From positions 23,352,278-23,416,277 of the forward strand of contig OY783194.1 in the NCBI GenBank assembly GCA_963678675.1: a stretch of 64,000 nucleotides of DNA. Direction: 5' to 3'. A program made the position numbers and the translations under genes. Positions 10,661 through 22,945 of this stretch are shown here, in pieces; positions within the stretch are counted from its first letter, which is position 1, and the number at the start of each line of letters is the position of its first letter. The DNA comes from Xiphydria camelus. Taxonomy: Eukaryota > Arthropoda > Insecta > Hymenoptera > Xiphydriidae. The notes beneath the pieces are model-generated. The model did not search any database. It worked only from the letters and a program-made list of their open reading frames with translations, and had not been told where the DNA came from.

Positions 10661-13460
10661 AAGCGTTCCATGCAACATCGACAAGCCTCTAATTCTCACC
10701 ATGGCGGATTTGCTTTGCGATTTTTTCCCATATTGTACTCACTCTGAAAGACCTCTAGTTTTTTAATAGATTTTTATCATGACGTTCATGAATGATACAT
10801 TTTTTAAGATTATCAAGAAACACCATTTTTCGAAATTCTGAAAAAATTCTCATAAATCTTTTGAGAAGTTACAACCAGTTTAAGACTCATTCGAAAGTGA
10901 TAACATTTGGTTTCTTTACGTACTTCAAACATATTTTCTTCGCAAAAATAATTTTTTAACCTGGTTTAAATTATTAGAGTCTCTTTTTTACTATTTGATG
11001 TTTTTCTCTCGTGTATTATATTCTTGCAAGATGCTGCAAGATGATATCTATATATAGATATCGACTCTTATTTTATATTTTCTTATAATTAAAAGAACGT
11101 CATATATTTTATGTCATCTGAAATTCTATGCATATTTCAATTGCAACTTCATTTCAGTTTAATGAAATGAACCGCCCCTTCTAAAGATTAGATCCCTCAA
11201 TGTTATCTCGTTTCATTCGTAAAATAGCTTCGTGAGGCTCAAATTTTGGAAGGGTTGTTTCATCCCTCGAATTAAAATTAAGCCGCTATAGAAATGTACG
11301 GAAATGTTGTTTTGCGGAAAACTTCAAATTAATGAAGTTGCATTAAAGACAAGCCAACCTCGAGCGGATTTCTTGCAAGAGAGGAGTACCTATTCGATGG
11401 AGAAATAACCGTTTTATAATTACATTTACGTTAATAACCGTGTTTGTTTAGATCACGATAGTAATTTATAAAAGTACACATTCTAGTTAATAAATTTCGT
11501 ATAAATTTAGAAATTGTTGTTGAATCCACCGAACTGGACATTGTTTGTAATCGTATGAAAAATTAGAAATAGTAATCCATCTCGATGTACGAATAAGAAA
11601 AGTATCTTATTTTTTGGGGCGTTTAAAAAGTGAGGTTCGAGTTGTATTTTAAAAATGTGGTTTCTAGTTAAATTACAATTGGTTCAATCACATATTATTT
11701 TTTTATGTAGGACGATAGTTTTGTAGAGATTTTAGTGTCATTAATTTATTCAAGTTATTAGTAACATTTGCTTATCTTCATAAAATTCAAAAACGTTGCT
11801 AAAGTAATTATTATTAACATATTTTGGGCAGTGTAATGAATTTTAGTGAAAGCTGAAGAATTAATATTCCTAAAACTAACGACGAGAAATAATGTTTTTC
11901 AGTTTACTATATTTTTTTCAAAGTGTTCCTCTAATTAATTCAGTAGCAGAAAAACTTTGAATAAAGTGCTTTGTAAAACTGCAACATATAAATTATTATA
12001 ATATTTTGAGCAGAAACGATTGAGGTAATTTGAATATATAGAAGTATGTATCCGATAATATGACACGAAATATTTATGAAAACTGTACGGAGATTCGAAA
12101 TTTGTTATGGTTGAAAAATATCTCGCGAAATATAAATAAAATACGCATCAACCAGCTACACATTTCTTTTAGTAATGTTAAAGATTTGAGATGTAGCAAA
12201 CTTTTTTTTTAATTCAAAAAATCGTCGCATATGAGACAGCCGTATACTTTTAAGCGTCGAGCAAACACCACGAAATTATTGATAGGTTCATTTTTAAATA
12301 TAAAGGTGAAGAAAAGGAGCCGAAAAAGGGAAGCTCCGAAAGTGAACCGGGGTGAAAATCAAGGTTAGACTGGACGAAACGTGCCCGAAATGAAAATCGA
12401 TAAGCTATATCCCCTACTCTTGCGCGTGGTTGGTGGATGCTGTAGGGTTTGCCTGCAGCTAACGATACAAGTGGGAGAGGCGAATACATACGAAGGGTCT
12501 TATGGTCTCTTAGAATCTTGTTAACGAGGCTAATTTTTATGAAGATACACTGTACTTAGAGGGTAATAAAAAGTAAAATATGACAGATCACTTACAGTTT
12601 ACATATCTAAAAATTAACCGTATATTCATCAGCAATTTTTTTAATTTAACTTAATGAACGAATTTTTAAGAGTTCGTTTTGCAAATTTCAGCCCTTCAAA
12701 CTTATTGTATCTTTTTTCGCTTGGCTAATTTCTTTTAAAATCTTTCCAAATATTGGAGTCAGTGGTTCTCTAAAATATGGAACCAGTATACAATAAAATG
12801 AAATTAAAATAAAAATCATTTAACACAAATATTTATTACTTATTTGCAGTGAAATTTATTATCTTTTTAAATTTAATTCCATCTCTGTACACAGTCCTTG
12901 CTATTTAAAAAAATTATTTTTTATTAAAATCACATAGTTTTGAACGAAGTCTTACGAAAATACTGATTCAGTACTTTTTAATTTTTTGTTTCATCTAAAA
13001 TATTAAATTTCATGTACAGTATATTTTTAACGCTACGAACGTACATATAATATTACTATTAAGTTATAGATTCTTTTTGTATTAAATGTCTTTCTCATTG
13101 TTATTTTAATTTTATATTCAGATTTTATATGAAATTATTTTATTTGTTATAAGGAGCGAAGTTTTAATCGGACTGCCTTGCTCAATAAAATTGTTCGATA
13201 CATATTCTATTTCAAGATGAAGTCTCCATTTGTTTATATTCCGATTTGAAATTTTAAACGTTCATTTATAAACGTATATACTTTTCTATGTAATATTTGG
13301 AGAAGCACTGTGCCGTTATTACATTATTATTTTTATATTTTTATGTTTAACCTAGGAAATCCACTCACCTTGTCAATAATAAATTTCAATAAATGTAACG
13401 AATTCATATCAAATTGTAATTTCTATAAAAATTCAAATTTATATTCAGACTACTAAACTA
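10661..13460. other. AT-rich non-coding DNA
   Basis: There is no supported gene, RNA or complete repeat. The open stretch at 12250-12489 (- strand) lies in a slightly GC-richer patch but has no recognisable domain. If Dys is correctly identified this is upstream intron or regulatory sequence. Confidence 0.45.
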
Positions 13461-13467
13461 CTCAGCA

Positions 13468-13625
13468 GAACTGCAAGATAAGTGTTCTCTATTTTCAGAT
13501 GATACAGTTCTACTAATAGCGATAGTAAGACTAGAAGCAATTGAAAAAAGCTTTAGGTTGCCTAGTGATAAGATTAAGTTTATTAGCCAAAAATATCATC
13601 CATTTCTGTTAACCCTCGACTACTT
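13468..13625 (+). pseudogene. Possible reverse-transcriptase fragment of a non-LTR retrotransposon
   Basis: One frame reads CSLFSDDTVLLIA (about 13482-13520), which resembles the F-A-D-D-T-V-L catalytic palm motif of non-LTR reverse transcriptases, with a plausible helix after it. The open frame is only about 50 codons and nothing else of a LINE is visible. It is either a decayed fragment or chance. Confidence 0.25.
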
Positions 13626-14403
13626 TAATAGTAATTAGAATTACAAATTGAAAGTCAACTCAATTGCAGCAAATATTTTTGCATCCTTTACTTTTCTTAT
13701 TCCCCGTACAAATTTTGATAACGGTGTCTACTGTCTGCTACATATCTCTTTCAAAAAAATTATCAACATATTCACCAAATTGGAGGACTCGTATTTAATG
13801 AAGGTTAATATTTGGGAATTTTCTAATTCGTTTCATTTCTTATCGTGCATGACTGAACATCGATTAGGTCAAGCAAATTATTACAAATTACTAATTTTCC
13901 CCACGATTCAGCAGTCTCGTTTTCCGGAATTTATCGTCTCTGGCTCAAAATTAATTTCACGGCGAAGGAGTGTCCGTCGAACGGATTCATTTACCGGAGA
14001 TCATCGTTAGTCGTCGTTAAACTAGTTAAATTGGAAAACAGGACGCGCGGGAATGTGATGAGAAAAGTAATTAACTACGAATCGCGGACGTCGGGTTCGC
14101 GAGAATAAGAGGGGGAGTGAACCAATCATATTACAGGGAAAGTTGAACTTCCATCTGTAGTCATTTAGTGATTCAAATATGAATTTGATCATCAGGCGAC
14201 CTTTTTCATTAGGATGATAACGGATGCCAATGATTATATAAGCCTGAATTTTAGATCCGTTATTTCTTCAAAAATTAATTATCCTTTTGCCCACAATCTA
14301 CGTACATTCATATTTTTAATATAATTTTATATAAAGCTTTTTCTCAGTATGTAACTACGAAAATTAATATACTCTATTGTTATGAACTTTATACACAATT
14401 ATA

Positions 14404-15121
14404 CAGGGTGTTTCAGGTTTTAATCGGGAAAGTTTAACAGACGATAGAACTCGCAAAAATAAGAAGAAAAGTTCATATGAACTTGTATGTTTTTAAGCTT
14501 TGGTTTTAAGATACAGAGTTTGTTATGACCAATTTAATTATTTATTTATTTTTAAACAGTGTGAATATAAGATTGTTTTGATTGTGTTAGAATCATTGAC
14601 CAGGGGTTATTAATATTTTTAAAGGTTACTAGTGTCATTTGAACACAATTTTCTTTAATTACATTTTATTAATGAAATTAAATTTACTTTTGCATGGGTA
14701 GGCGGATAAACGATTTTTTTTCTCGAAAAGTAAGCAAGATAGACAGAAAATGCAAGAGACACAAAAACTGTATTTTTAATTGCTTAATCTAAAAATAATA
14801 TCGAATTTGAGAAAAGGCAGTGGCGTTCTTAAAATTTTATTTAAATTATCTAATTATAATGTCCAACGCCGCCCCTAGAATAATTAAATTAAATCGAATT
14901 ACATAAAATTATGTACATTACTTGCTACTAATAATGTGCCAAGTCTCAGCGAAATCGGTCAAATAGTTTTTGAGATATTTGAAAAGAAATGTTTTTTTTT
15001 ATATTAACTTTAACACCCTGTATCTTGAAAACGAAGCTTTTAAATATACATGTTCATATGAACTTTCCTTTGTATTTTTGGGAGTTATATCGTCTATTAA
15101 ATTTTCCCGATTAAAACCTGC
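14404..15121. mobile_element. TA-flanked MITE, about 720 bp
   Basis: The left end is CAGGGTGTTTCAGGTTTTAA after a TA. The inverted copy of the next roughly 110 bp (the stretch with GTTCATATGAAC) lies at 15003-15121. The right end lacks the last CAGGGTGTTT, so it is truncated there. The ends match the CAGGGTG-type mariner-like MITEs seen elsewhere in the window (27276, 32392, 44547, 52666, 63387). Confidence 0.75.
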
Positions 15122-15925
15122 ATTAAATTGAGTATAAATTTCACAACAGTGTACATTACGTTCGTATTAAATAAAAGTTTTAGATATAAAGTTTAATATA
15201 CGAATTTTGTTTATAGTTTACATAGAATCTGCATCATTCATCTGCATCTGCATTCATTCTGATTCATTCGTAAAACAAAAACGAAAGAAGTTTCGTAACA
15301 AATTTCTCAAAATTATGATGAAAATGTTTAATTTCTAACGAGTGCATTATTCGTGGCGCCATTTTTTATAACAAAACGATTTTTCGTTAGTAATTGGTTC
15401 AAACTACTTTTTTTAAAATTATTTATTAGGTGAACAAATTTGCTTCCGCCATTTTTCTCGTAAGCCATCTATAGGAGAACGGCAGGAACAAAGTTGTACG
15501 CCTAATAAAAATGAATAATTTAATACCTTCAATAAAAGATTGCTTGACAACTAAAGTTACCTATGAACGCTAATGTTAACTTCAACAATTACAAGAGTGG
15601 AACTTTTAAATTTCACGTTGTCAAATATGTCACCAGTTGGCTGAACAAGTTTATTCTTGGTAAATGAGCAGTCAGTTTTATTTATCGTCTCATTAATCGT
15701 CAATTAATATCTTCATAAAAGGGATCAATCCTTGTAGTAAAACCATTTTTGAATATACAATCAAAGTTTTCTGAGGGAATAATAAAGAACATAGCTAAGT
15801 CTATACAGTCTTCTTCAGAAAAATTAAAATTTAGCCGCCCTCAACTTCACCTTCCTTACCGACTGAAACAATCGTTACCTCGTGTACTCGTCTCCAAGTT
15901 CATTCCTCCCGAAACAGTGCTTTAT

Positions 15926-15961
15926 TAAATATATACGAGTCGGAGTGAATGCAATCAGTGA
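15926..15961 (+). promoter_or_regulatory. Core promoter of the Dys alternative first exon (TATA + Inr)
   Basis: TAAATATATA at 15926-15935 lies 31 to 22 bp upstream of the A in TCAGTG (15955-15960), which matches the arthropod initiator TCAGTY. This spacing is canonical. It predicts a start at about 15957 and a 54-nt 5' UTR before the ATG at 16011. The prediction is from sequence only. Confidence 0.5.
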
Positions 15962-16010
15962 AGGTGTTTGAACGCATTTGAGTGTGTGAAAGTGCAATAT
16001 CTCACGCGCG

Positions 16011-16085
16011 ATGGAATCGCAAAACCAGGAACCTGGCACTTCGGCCTCACCGCTCTATACCGGAACCCTGCAGCTCCGTTTCAAC
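16011..16085 (+). CDS. Dys: Dystrophin alternative 5' coding exon (25 codons)
   Basis: ATG opens 25 codons (starting MESQNQEPGTSAS, ending LQLRFN) that run to a strong donor, AAC|GTAAGT, at phase 0. The next phase-0 acceptor exon on this strand with a recognisable product is the dystrophin-like exon at 24720, 8.6 kb downstream. I infer that this is the unique N-terminus of a short dystrophin isoform driven by its own promoter, as for the internal-promoter isoforms of insect Dys. The peptide has no domain of its own. What is seen: ATG, open frame, donor, upstream TATA/Inr. What is inferred: splicing to 24720 and the gene name. It could instead be the first exon of an unrelated gene. Confidence 0.6.
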
Positions 16086-16598
16086 GTAAGTGAACGAAAC
16101 GAGGAGAAATAAAAAGGCGGGAACTTTGATGTTTTCGAAAGGCCTTATATCACTACGACATTATAGGGTGATTTCACCCTTAAAATATTTTTCCTACATT
16201 TTTTCTTCTCACTAATATGATAATACTTTAATGGTGGATCTCAGAAATTATTGTTAATATTTACTTACAGAAGAAGAGGGAATTCTTGTTCATAGCTACA
16301 CTGAGAGAAATAATTGCTGGTATCAAAAAAATGTTTCCTTCAATCAAAAATATGATATAATTCCAGAATCAACCCGTGTTTTTCTTCGTACAAAAAGGTT
16401 GGCTCGAGAAATGGCAGAAACGCACAGTGGGACCGATTTCACAATTACTGGCCAAAATTCTGTAACTTTCAGAATCAAACGATAATATAGTCCCAATTAA
16501 TAGAAAAATTCTCAAAACAATTTTCAGCAACATTAAAAAGTTTTAGGGGGTGCAAATGTGGAGAAATTTAATTTCATTATAATAAAAGAGCATATATA

Positions 16599-16875
16599 CA
16601 GTACAATCCCGTTATAAGGAACCCCAAGGGCGGGTAGGGGAAGGTAATCCCGAGAAATTCTAGGAACAGAGGTTCCCCCACTACTCAATCACACCGCGCG
16701 TGTTTGAGTCTATCCGTGTCACTTCCAACTCTCGATAAAAGGGGCGTGACTTACTCGAGCCACAGTACAAATGTAACGCGCTACGGAGTGGGGGGGGGGG
16801 GGGCTAATGCTCAGTCAACCGTGACGGAGGGGAAGGCTCCTTATATCGAGGGTTCCTTATAACGGGATTCTACTG
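16599..16875. mobile_element. TA-flanked MITE, 277 bp
   Basis: The ends are CAGTACAATCCCGTTATAAG and its near-perfect inverse (one mismatch in the first 25 bp), with TA on both sides (16597-16598 and 16876-16877). It contains a 16-G run near 16787. The structure suits a mariner-type MITE within the Dys intron. Confidence 0.85.
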
Positions 16876-18084
16876 TACCCATTAAGTATTCTACATCGGA
16901 AATGAGTATTATGGATACTGCATATCGACAAAGGAGATCGGAGATGGCTTGAGAAGGAATTGGCCCCTCGTTGCCATGAAAAGCAATGGGAAGAGGGGCC
17001 ATCTTCTTGTTAGAATCATCCCCAGCCTCTCTTATATTAGACGTTAAACAGTATCTGAACATTTAATTACTAAGTTATCTAAGAACTACAAACATTAAAA
17101 ATCCTGAGAATATTTCAGTGCGCCTGACATAAATTCATAAATAAACCTCTGCATCTATCTTTGCTCTCTCCTCGTCCTTATCGTCGTCGTAGGCATTTCA
17201 TGAGCACCACGTTCAAATAAATTTCTTTTCACCCTGGGCGAGATGGCCGTCGCGAAAAGGAAAGTGCCAAGAGGCTCGCTTCGCATGGATGCTGAATAAC
17301 TTTCACTGAATAATTCAGGAGCTGACCAAGTAACTTGGTAGAAGGGGAGAGGAGGTTGTTGGAGTTGTGCCTCTACTTTGTGTGGCTGGTTGGGTAACGA
17401 ACAATATCACCACCGCGGGTACAAGGTGCATTGCAGTCGTCTTTGCGCTACCGTGGGTGGATATATTTCATAGTTGGAAAAGTCTAGGGAGCATGAGGAA
17501 TTTAACTGGTGATATGTCTTGCAGATAACGAGCGTAAGCTAGGTAGGAATACGCTAGAGACTAATGTGTACGATATAATTAAATTTTCCCCTGTTTCTCC
17601 GATTGCCAATCATAAAGAATCGGGGTTAATTTGCTACGAAAAGTCAGTATATAATAAATTGTATATAATTGGAAACTTTGTGCTAAATTTACCACCTTTT
17701 ACATGTCCCAAGTGACCCACACAAATGTTTGTTTTAATTTGAGAGGAAACCTCTCGTGTTAAAATGCAACACAAGAATTGTGTCAAATATTTGACATAAA
17801 TTGAACGACTTTTTTGTGTTTATATGCGACAATATATTTGTGTTATTTTAAATACTTACTTTTTTTCTACCTTCTGACTTGCAGAAATACTTAAAATAAA
17901 TGTGAAATCAGATAACGTAACCGTTTCTTTATGTTTCATAGTTTTCGTTAACTTTTGGCTTAAACTTTTTGTCTTTTTATCAGAATGATGAGTAAAATTT
18001 TTAGAAACTATATTATATTTAAAATGTACCTATAATATTAAAACAAATCAACACATGTGTAGATTGTGTTAAAATTTCACATGG
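16876..18084. other. Dys intron sequence with a small hairpin
   Basis: No exon is supported. A short inverted repeat at about 16960-17003 (GGCCCCTCGTTGCCAT and an imperfect inverse) resembles the hairpin MITEs at 35536 and 36843. 17715-18075 is rich in 'acacaa/ttgtgt' words in both orientations and may be a decayed foldback. Confidence 0.4.
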
Positions 18085-18430
18085 ACAATTTTGTAGGGGA
18101 TACAATTTCCTATAAAAAAAAGTCCATGAGCACCTATATTTAGCTATAATAGTTTAATTGTAGCGAGCTCTCATTTTTGTCGCTCAGAAATTCAGCGTTT
18201 ATACAATACATGGGCGGAGGTAGTGTAGGAAACAACGTTTTTTTACTTTAAACTGCGAACGCTGCGAAAACGGTGCTAGATGGCCTAAAATTAAATATAG
18301 CCAATTTTGTAGAGAGAATACGATTTTCTATTAAAAAAAAGTGCGAAATTTTATATCTAGGTATAATACTCCTAGTTTAGTCGTATTGAGCGCTCATATT
18401 TGTCGCTCGGAAATTCAGCGGTTACACATA
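18085..18430. repeat. Direct dimer repeat, period about 217 bp
   Basis: CAATTTTGTAG through 'gtcgctcagaaattcagcg' (18085-18204) is repeated imperfectly at 18302-18428. It is probably part of a decayed element that continues to about 18812, where 'acaacctgtata' resembles a degraded CAGGGTG-type end. Its 3' part (about 18500-18640) is related to the MITE at 63387. Confidence 0.5.
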
Positions 18431-19013
18431 TCTGTGCATATACGACTTCAGTGAGGTCTACTGCTCGCAGAACTACTAGTTAGTTTTCTTTATTAGTAAT
18501 ATTTTGCTTCCATACTTCGAGAGTGCCAATATCTCACTAACCGTTCAACGCGGGCGAGCATTTTACCTTATATCTTTATCGTTAATCTTGACGAGTTCTA
18601 CAATTTTTAAATGAACAAAAAATCGATTTCCCTTTTAAAAAAATAGCTCCAGTACAAATTTGTCGAAAGCAGTGTCATTTATAATTGATCTGAACACACC
18701 ATCTTCCTCCTCCCCTAAATCCATACAACTTTCATCTTCCCTATTTTTTCGTATCTCGCTTCATTTCCTTGATATTGGACCGTGTCATTTTAAATGAGAC
18801 AACCTGTATATCTGTATATGTACGTCTGCTCGCTGTCGCGATATTGGTATGTGGCGAATTTGGGGGGGGGGGGGGGGTATTCGCTGCGATGTTTGGGATA
18901 TCATCTCGGGGATGCTTCGATTCCTGCGGGATTTGCGTCGGATTCCTGTACGGTACGACAGACGCGGGGATGATGGAAAGAGGCTGTCTCCGAATCGATC
19001 GACCGTAGCGCCC

Positions 19014-19216
<203 letters not shown>

Positions 19217-20078
19217 TCGAAGCGGATACGCAAACTAGTCGCGAGAGGAGACGTGCTTACTGGATCGGCCTCACTGAGAGATGCGATAGAATGATACAGT
19301 GAATTCACTCCTAATTATCGTAGGTGGCGCTACGAACGTACTTCTCTCGGACTTATCTCAAAGAAACCTCGAAGAAAATTGAACGCTTTTAGTCCTGGCA
19401 CGAGACTCTTCCGAGTCTTTCGATATCGATGCCGAAACGACCGACGCGACATCTGGATAGATGGCGTTCCGCCGTGGGTATTATTCATGCATCCACGTTA
19501 CGTGCCGCGGCAAGTGAATCAACGTTCCCTTTGCATTCGGCCTTGGGTCTCTCTTGACTCGAAATCTCTGTCGTTTCTGAGGGAACGTCAAGAAAGTTTC
19601 GGTATCCGGGCAGTCGGACTTCTGAGAGAGGTTCGTACTGTCATTTATGTAGAAGCCTTTTATATCGGGCTCATTCAGATTAGCAAGGGCTCAGCGTAGG
19701 TCCATTGTCTTTATAATCCTCGCCTGTCCATTCCCTTTGAATATCATGCTACTCTCTTCGATGTTTTCACTGTCGTAATACGTAGTCGTTTTTTTTTTCG
19801 AGGATTGAAAAGGTTGTAAAATGGATCTATGATGCTTCATGCCATATATTTGCCTAGATAAATATTTGGCTATATACCTAAGTCATTTTAAAAGCTTTCT
19901 TTCGATGTTTTATTTCACAAGATTATTGTAATTATAATACAGTATAAAATCGCTTCAGTTTTACCTTACAAATACTATGCATGGAATGACATAAGTCATA
20001 ATTGTGTAAAGCTACAATTTTTTTTCCAAATAAGAATTGCTAGTGAAATTTAACCTCCTCAGTCATATTTATATTCAT
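19217..20078. other. Dys intron sequence, nothing recognised
   Basis: A GC-richer open stretch at 19379-19699 has no ATG context, splice signals or domain that I recognise. The remainder is AT-rich. Confidence 0.4.
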
Positions 20079-21922
20079 ACTAGCAGCCCGTCCCGGCTTC
20101 GCACGGGTAGATTGTGGATTGATTTTGTCCGTCCACCATTGTTTAAATACATTTTTAATACAAAACTTTTAGTATTTTTCCCGGGCTATGCAATGGTCAT
20201 ATTGGATTTGACCTTGACCATGACCTTCAAGGTTATATCGAGGTCAAATTAATTTTTTTTCACGTTCAAATGTGTCCTTGAGCATTTTTTTCATGTTACC
20301 TTTATTGTCAGCGGAGGTCAAATTTAGGTCAAGTATAGTTCGACTTTTTGAACACCCTGTATAAGATTTACTAACTCAGAAACCTTCGCGGATATGCGTC
20401 CAACTGTTCCCCAAATTTTCATCGCAATCGGATGAACGGTTTAGGAAGGCATAATAATCATCAGTACCGGTACTTTTTGAACACCTTTTATAATATTTAC
20501 TAATTCAGAAACCTTCGCGGGCATGCGTCCAACCATTCCCCAAAGTTTCATCGCAATCGGATGAACGGTTTAGGAAGGCAAATAATCATCCGTACCTGTA
20601 CTTTTTGAACACCCTGTATACGATTTACTAACTCAAACCTTCGCAGATATGCGTCCAACTGTTCCCCAAATTTTCATCGCAATCGGATGAACGGTTTAGG
20701 AAGGCATAATAATCATCCGTACCGGTACTTTTTGAACACCCTGTATAAGATTTACTAACTCAAAAACCTTTGCGGGCATGCGTCCAACCATTCCCCAACT
20801 TTTCATCGCAATCGGATGAACGGTTTAGGAAGGCATAATAATCATCAGTACCAGTACTTTTTGAACACCTTTTATAAGATTTACTAACTCAGAAACCTTC
20901 GCGGACATGTGTCCAACTGTTCCCCAAATTTTCATCGCAATCGGATGAACGGTTTAGGAAGGCATAATAATCATCAGTACCGGTACTTTTTGAACACCTT
21001 TTATAATATTTACTAATTCAGAAACCTTCGCGGGCATGCGTCCAACCATTCCCCAAAGTTTCATCGCAATCGGATGAACGGTTTAGGAAGGCAAATAATC
21101 ATCCGTACCTGTACTTTTTGAACACCCTGTATACGATTTACTAACTCAAACCTTCGCAGATATGCGTCCAACTGTTCCCCAAATTTTCATCGCAATCGGA
21201 TGAACGGTTTAGGAAGGCATAATAATCATCCGTACCGGTACTTTTTGAACACCCTGTATAAGATTTACTAACTCAAAAACCTTTGCGGGCATGCGTCCAA
21301 CCATTCCCCAACTTTTCATCGCAATCGGATGAACGGTTTAGGAAGGCATAATAATCATCAGTACCAGTACTTTTTGAACACCTTTTATAAGATTTACTAA
21401 CTCAGAAACCTTCGCGGACATGTGTCCAACTGTTCCCCAAATTTTCATCGCAATCGGATGAACGGTTTAGGAAGGCATAATAATCATCAGTACCGGTACT
21501 TTTTGAACACCTTTTATAAGATTTACTAACAATAAGAAACCTTCGCGGGCATGCGTCCAACCATTCCCCAAAGTTTCATCGCAATCGGATGAACGGTTTA
21601 GGAAGGCATTTGATATTACCTTAAAGGTCACGGTTAAGGTCAAATCCAATACGACCACTGGGTAGCCAAGGGAAAATCCTTAAAATTTTGTATTAAACAT
21701 TTTTCTCTAAAATGTTTTCCCGCTGAGATAATCGGCCGTACCGGGACTTTTTGAACACCCTGTATAAGATTTACTAACTCAGAAACCATCGCAGGCATGC
21801 GTCCAACCATTTCCCAAAATTTCATCGCAATCGGATGAATGGTTTAGGAAGGCATACGAGACATACAGACAGACAGACAGACAGAGAGACAGACAAACAT
21901 TCATTTTTATATGTATAGATTA
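20079..21922 (+). mobile_element. Chimeric dispersed element with CAGA tail, carrying a satellite array
   Basis: It begins CTAGCAGCCCGTCCCGGCTT with a small GC hairpin and ends with a (CAGA)n run (about 21866-21895) then TTTTTATATGTATAGATTAG, an end structure common in dispersed arthropod repeats. Class is unassigned. Two internal blocks, 20150-20340 and (inverted) 21607-21763, match the termini of the 5.7-kb element at 41710-47428. That element's ends were thus inserted here, and the DNA between them expanded as tandem repeats. There is no coding capacity. Confidence 0.6.
20351..21607 (+). repeat. Satellite array: about 10 monomers of about 128 bp with a 513-bp higher-order unit
   Basis: Using AACACC as a landmark, monomers start at 20351, 20480, 20608, 20735, 20864, 20993, 21121, 21248, 21377 and 21506. 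Spacing runs 129, 128, 127, 129 and then repeats exactly. The two tetramers 20480-20992 and 20993-21505 appear identical by eye, including monomer-specific variants (AAATAATCATCCG, CTCAAACCTTCGC). Each monomer joins the TE terminus TACTTTTTGAACACCCTGTA to a 'ggatgaacggtttaggaaggc' block. One further monomer copy lies at about 21755-21856. Confidence 0.9.
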
Positions 21923-21927
21923 GTTGC

Positions 21928-22945
21928 ACTGATAGAAAAGTTCGGCGTTCTGAATCCCGGTGAGGTTGAATACGGCGAACCTCGTGATGGTGAGTCAAAT
22001 ATAAATTTAGTACACGTAAATTAAACATATAAACATGGAATAGGAGAAATAATTTATAGTTTTCATATTATGTATACATTTTTCTAATGGGATCAGGAAC
22101 AAAACCCTACAAAGTTCCCAATTGTCCAGTGTCCGCAACATCCTTTATTTTACATACATTGTGCCGGTTTTTCTCAATTTCCTCGTAAACCGTTGTTCAA
22201 ACGTAAAAAATGTATAGAACCAAACATGTCCTCCATTAAATTCTACACAAAAGCTATTCTATAAATATGTTAGCTGATCCTTACTGAATTCTCGCAAAAT
22301 ACGTTTAAAGTTAAGGTTAGTTTTTAGCAGGCCGTTAAATGCATAGTTATAATGCTCTAAAATCCCTTTCAAATTAAAAAATTTGACTTAGATAATACTT
22401 ATGTAGCGATATTATAGCACTAGAAAACTATGAAAATCACTACAATTAAAACCACATTCTACATGCTAAAAACTACATCTAACTTTGAACGTTATTTGCG
22501 GAAATTAAGAGAGGACTAGCTAAAATGCTTATAGAACAGTTTTTGTGTAGAATTTAATGGCGAACATTTTTGGTTCTATACGTTTTTTACGTTTGAACAA
22601 CAGTTTACGAGAAAAATGAGAAAAACCGGCACAATGTACCATCCGGGGGTGCTTTTTTGCAAAATAAAGGATATTGCGGGCATCGGCCACATGGGAACTT
22701 TTTGTGGAGGCTTATTCTTACTCCCACATTAGAAACATAATATACGTAATATGAAAACTTTATACATTATTTCTTCTAAAAAGTACTATTTCCGTGAACT
22801 AATTCATTTATTTAGATCTCTAATCTGTTACTTCAAATTTATGTATGTATTTGTTCCTACCGTATATCTATATTAAAACAACTACATCGTGAGGCTCGTC
22901 ATATTAAACCTCGCCGGGGTTGAGAATACCAAACTTTTCTATCAG
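21928..22945. mobile_element. Foldback element, about 1 kb
   Basis: The ends CTGATAGAAAAGTT are inverted at about 22932-22945. The arms pair over most of the element: the 'cccggtgaggtt' block, a central 'aaaaccggcacaatgta' block, and 'aactttgt' with its inverse. There is no ORF of note. It follows directly on the satellite-bearing element. Confidence 0.75.

Noticed and set aside
17503..17533. TCTTGCAG, nine bases, GTAAGC: a possible micro-exon
   Set aside because: A 9-bp exon from a chance acceptor/donor pair is not supportable without RNA evidence.
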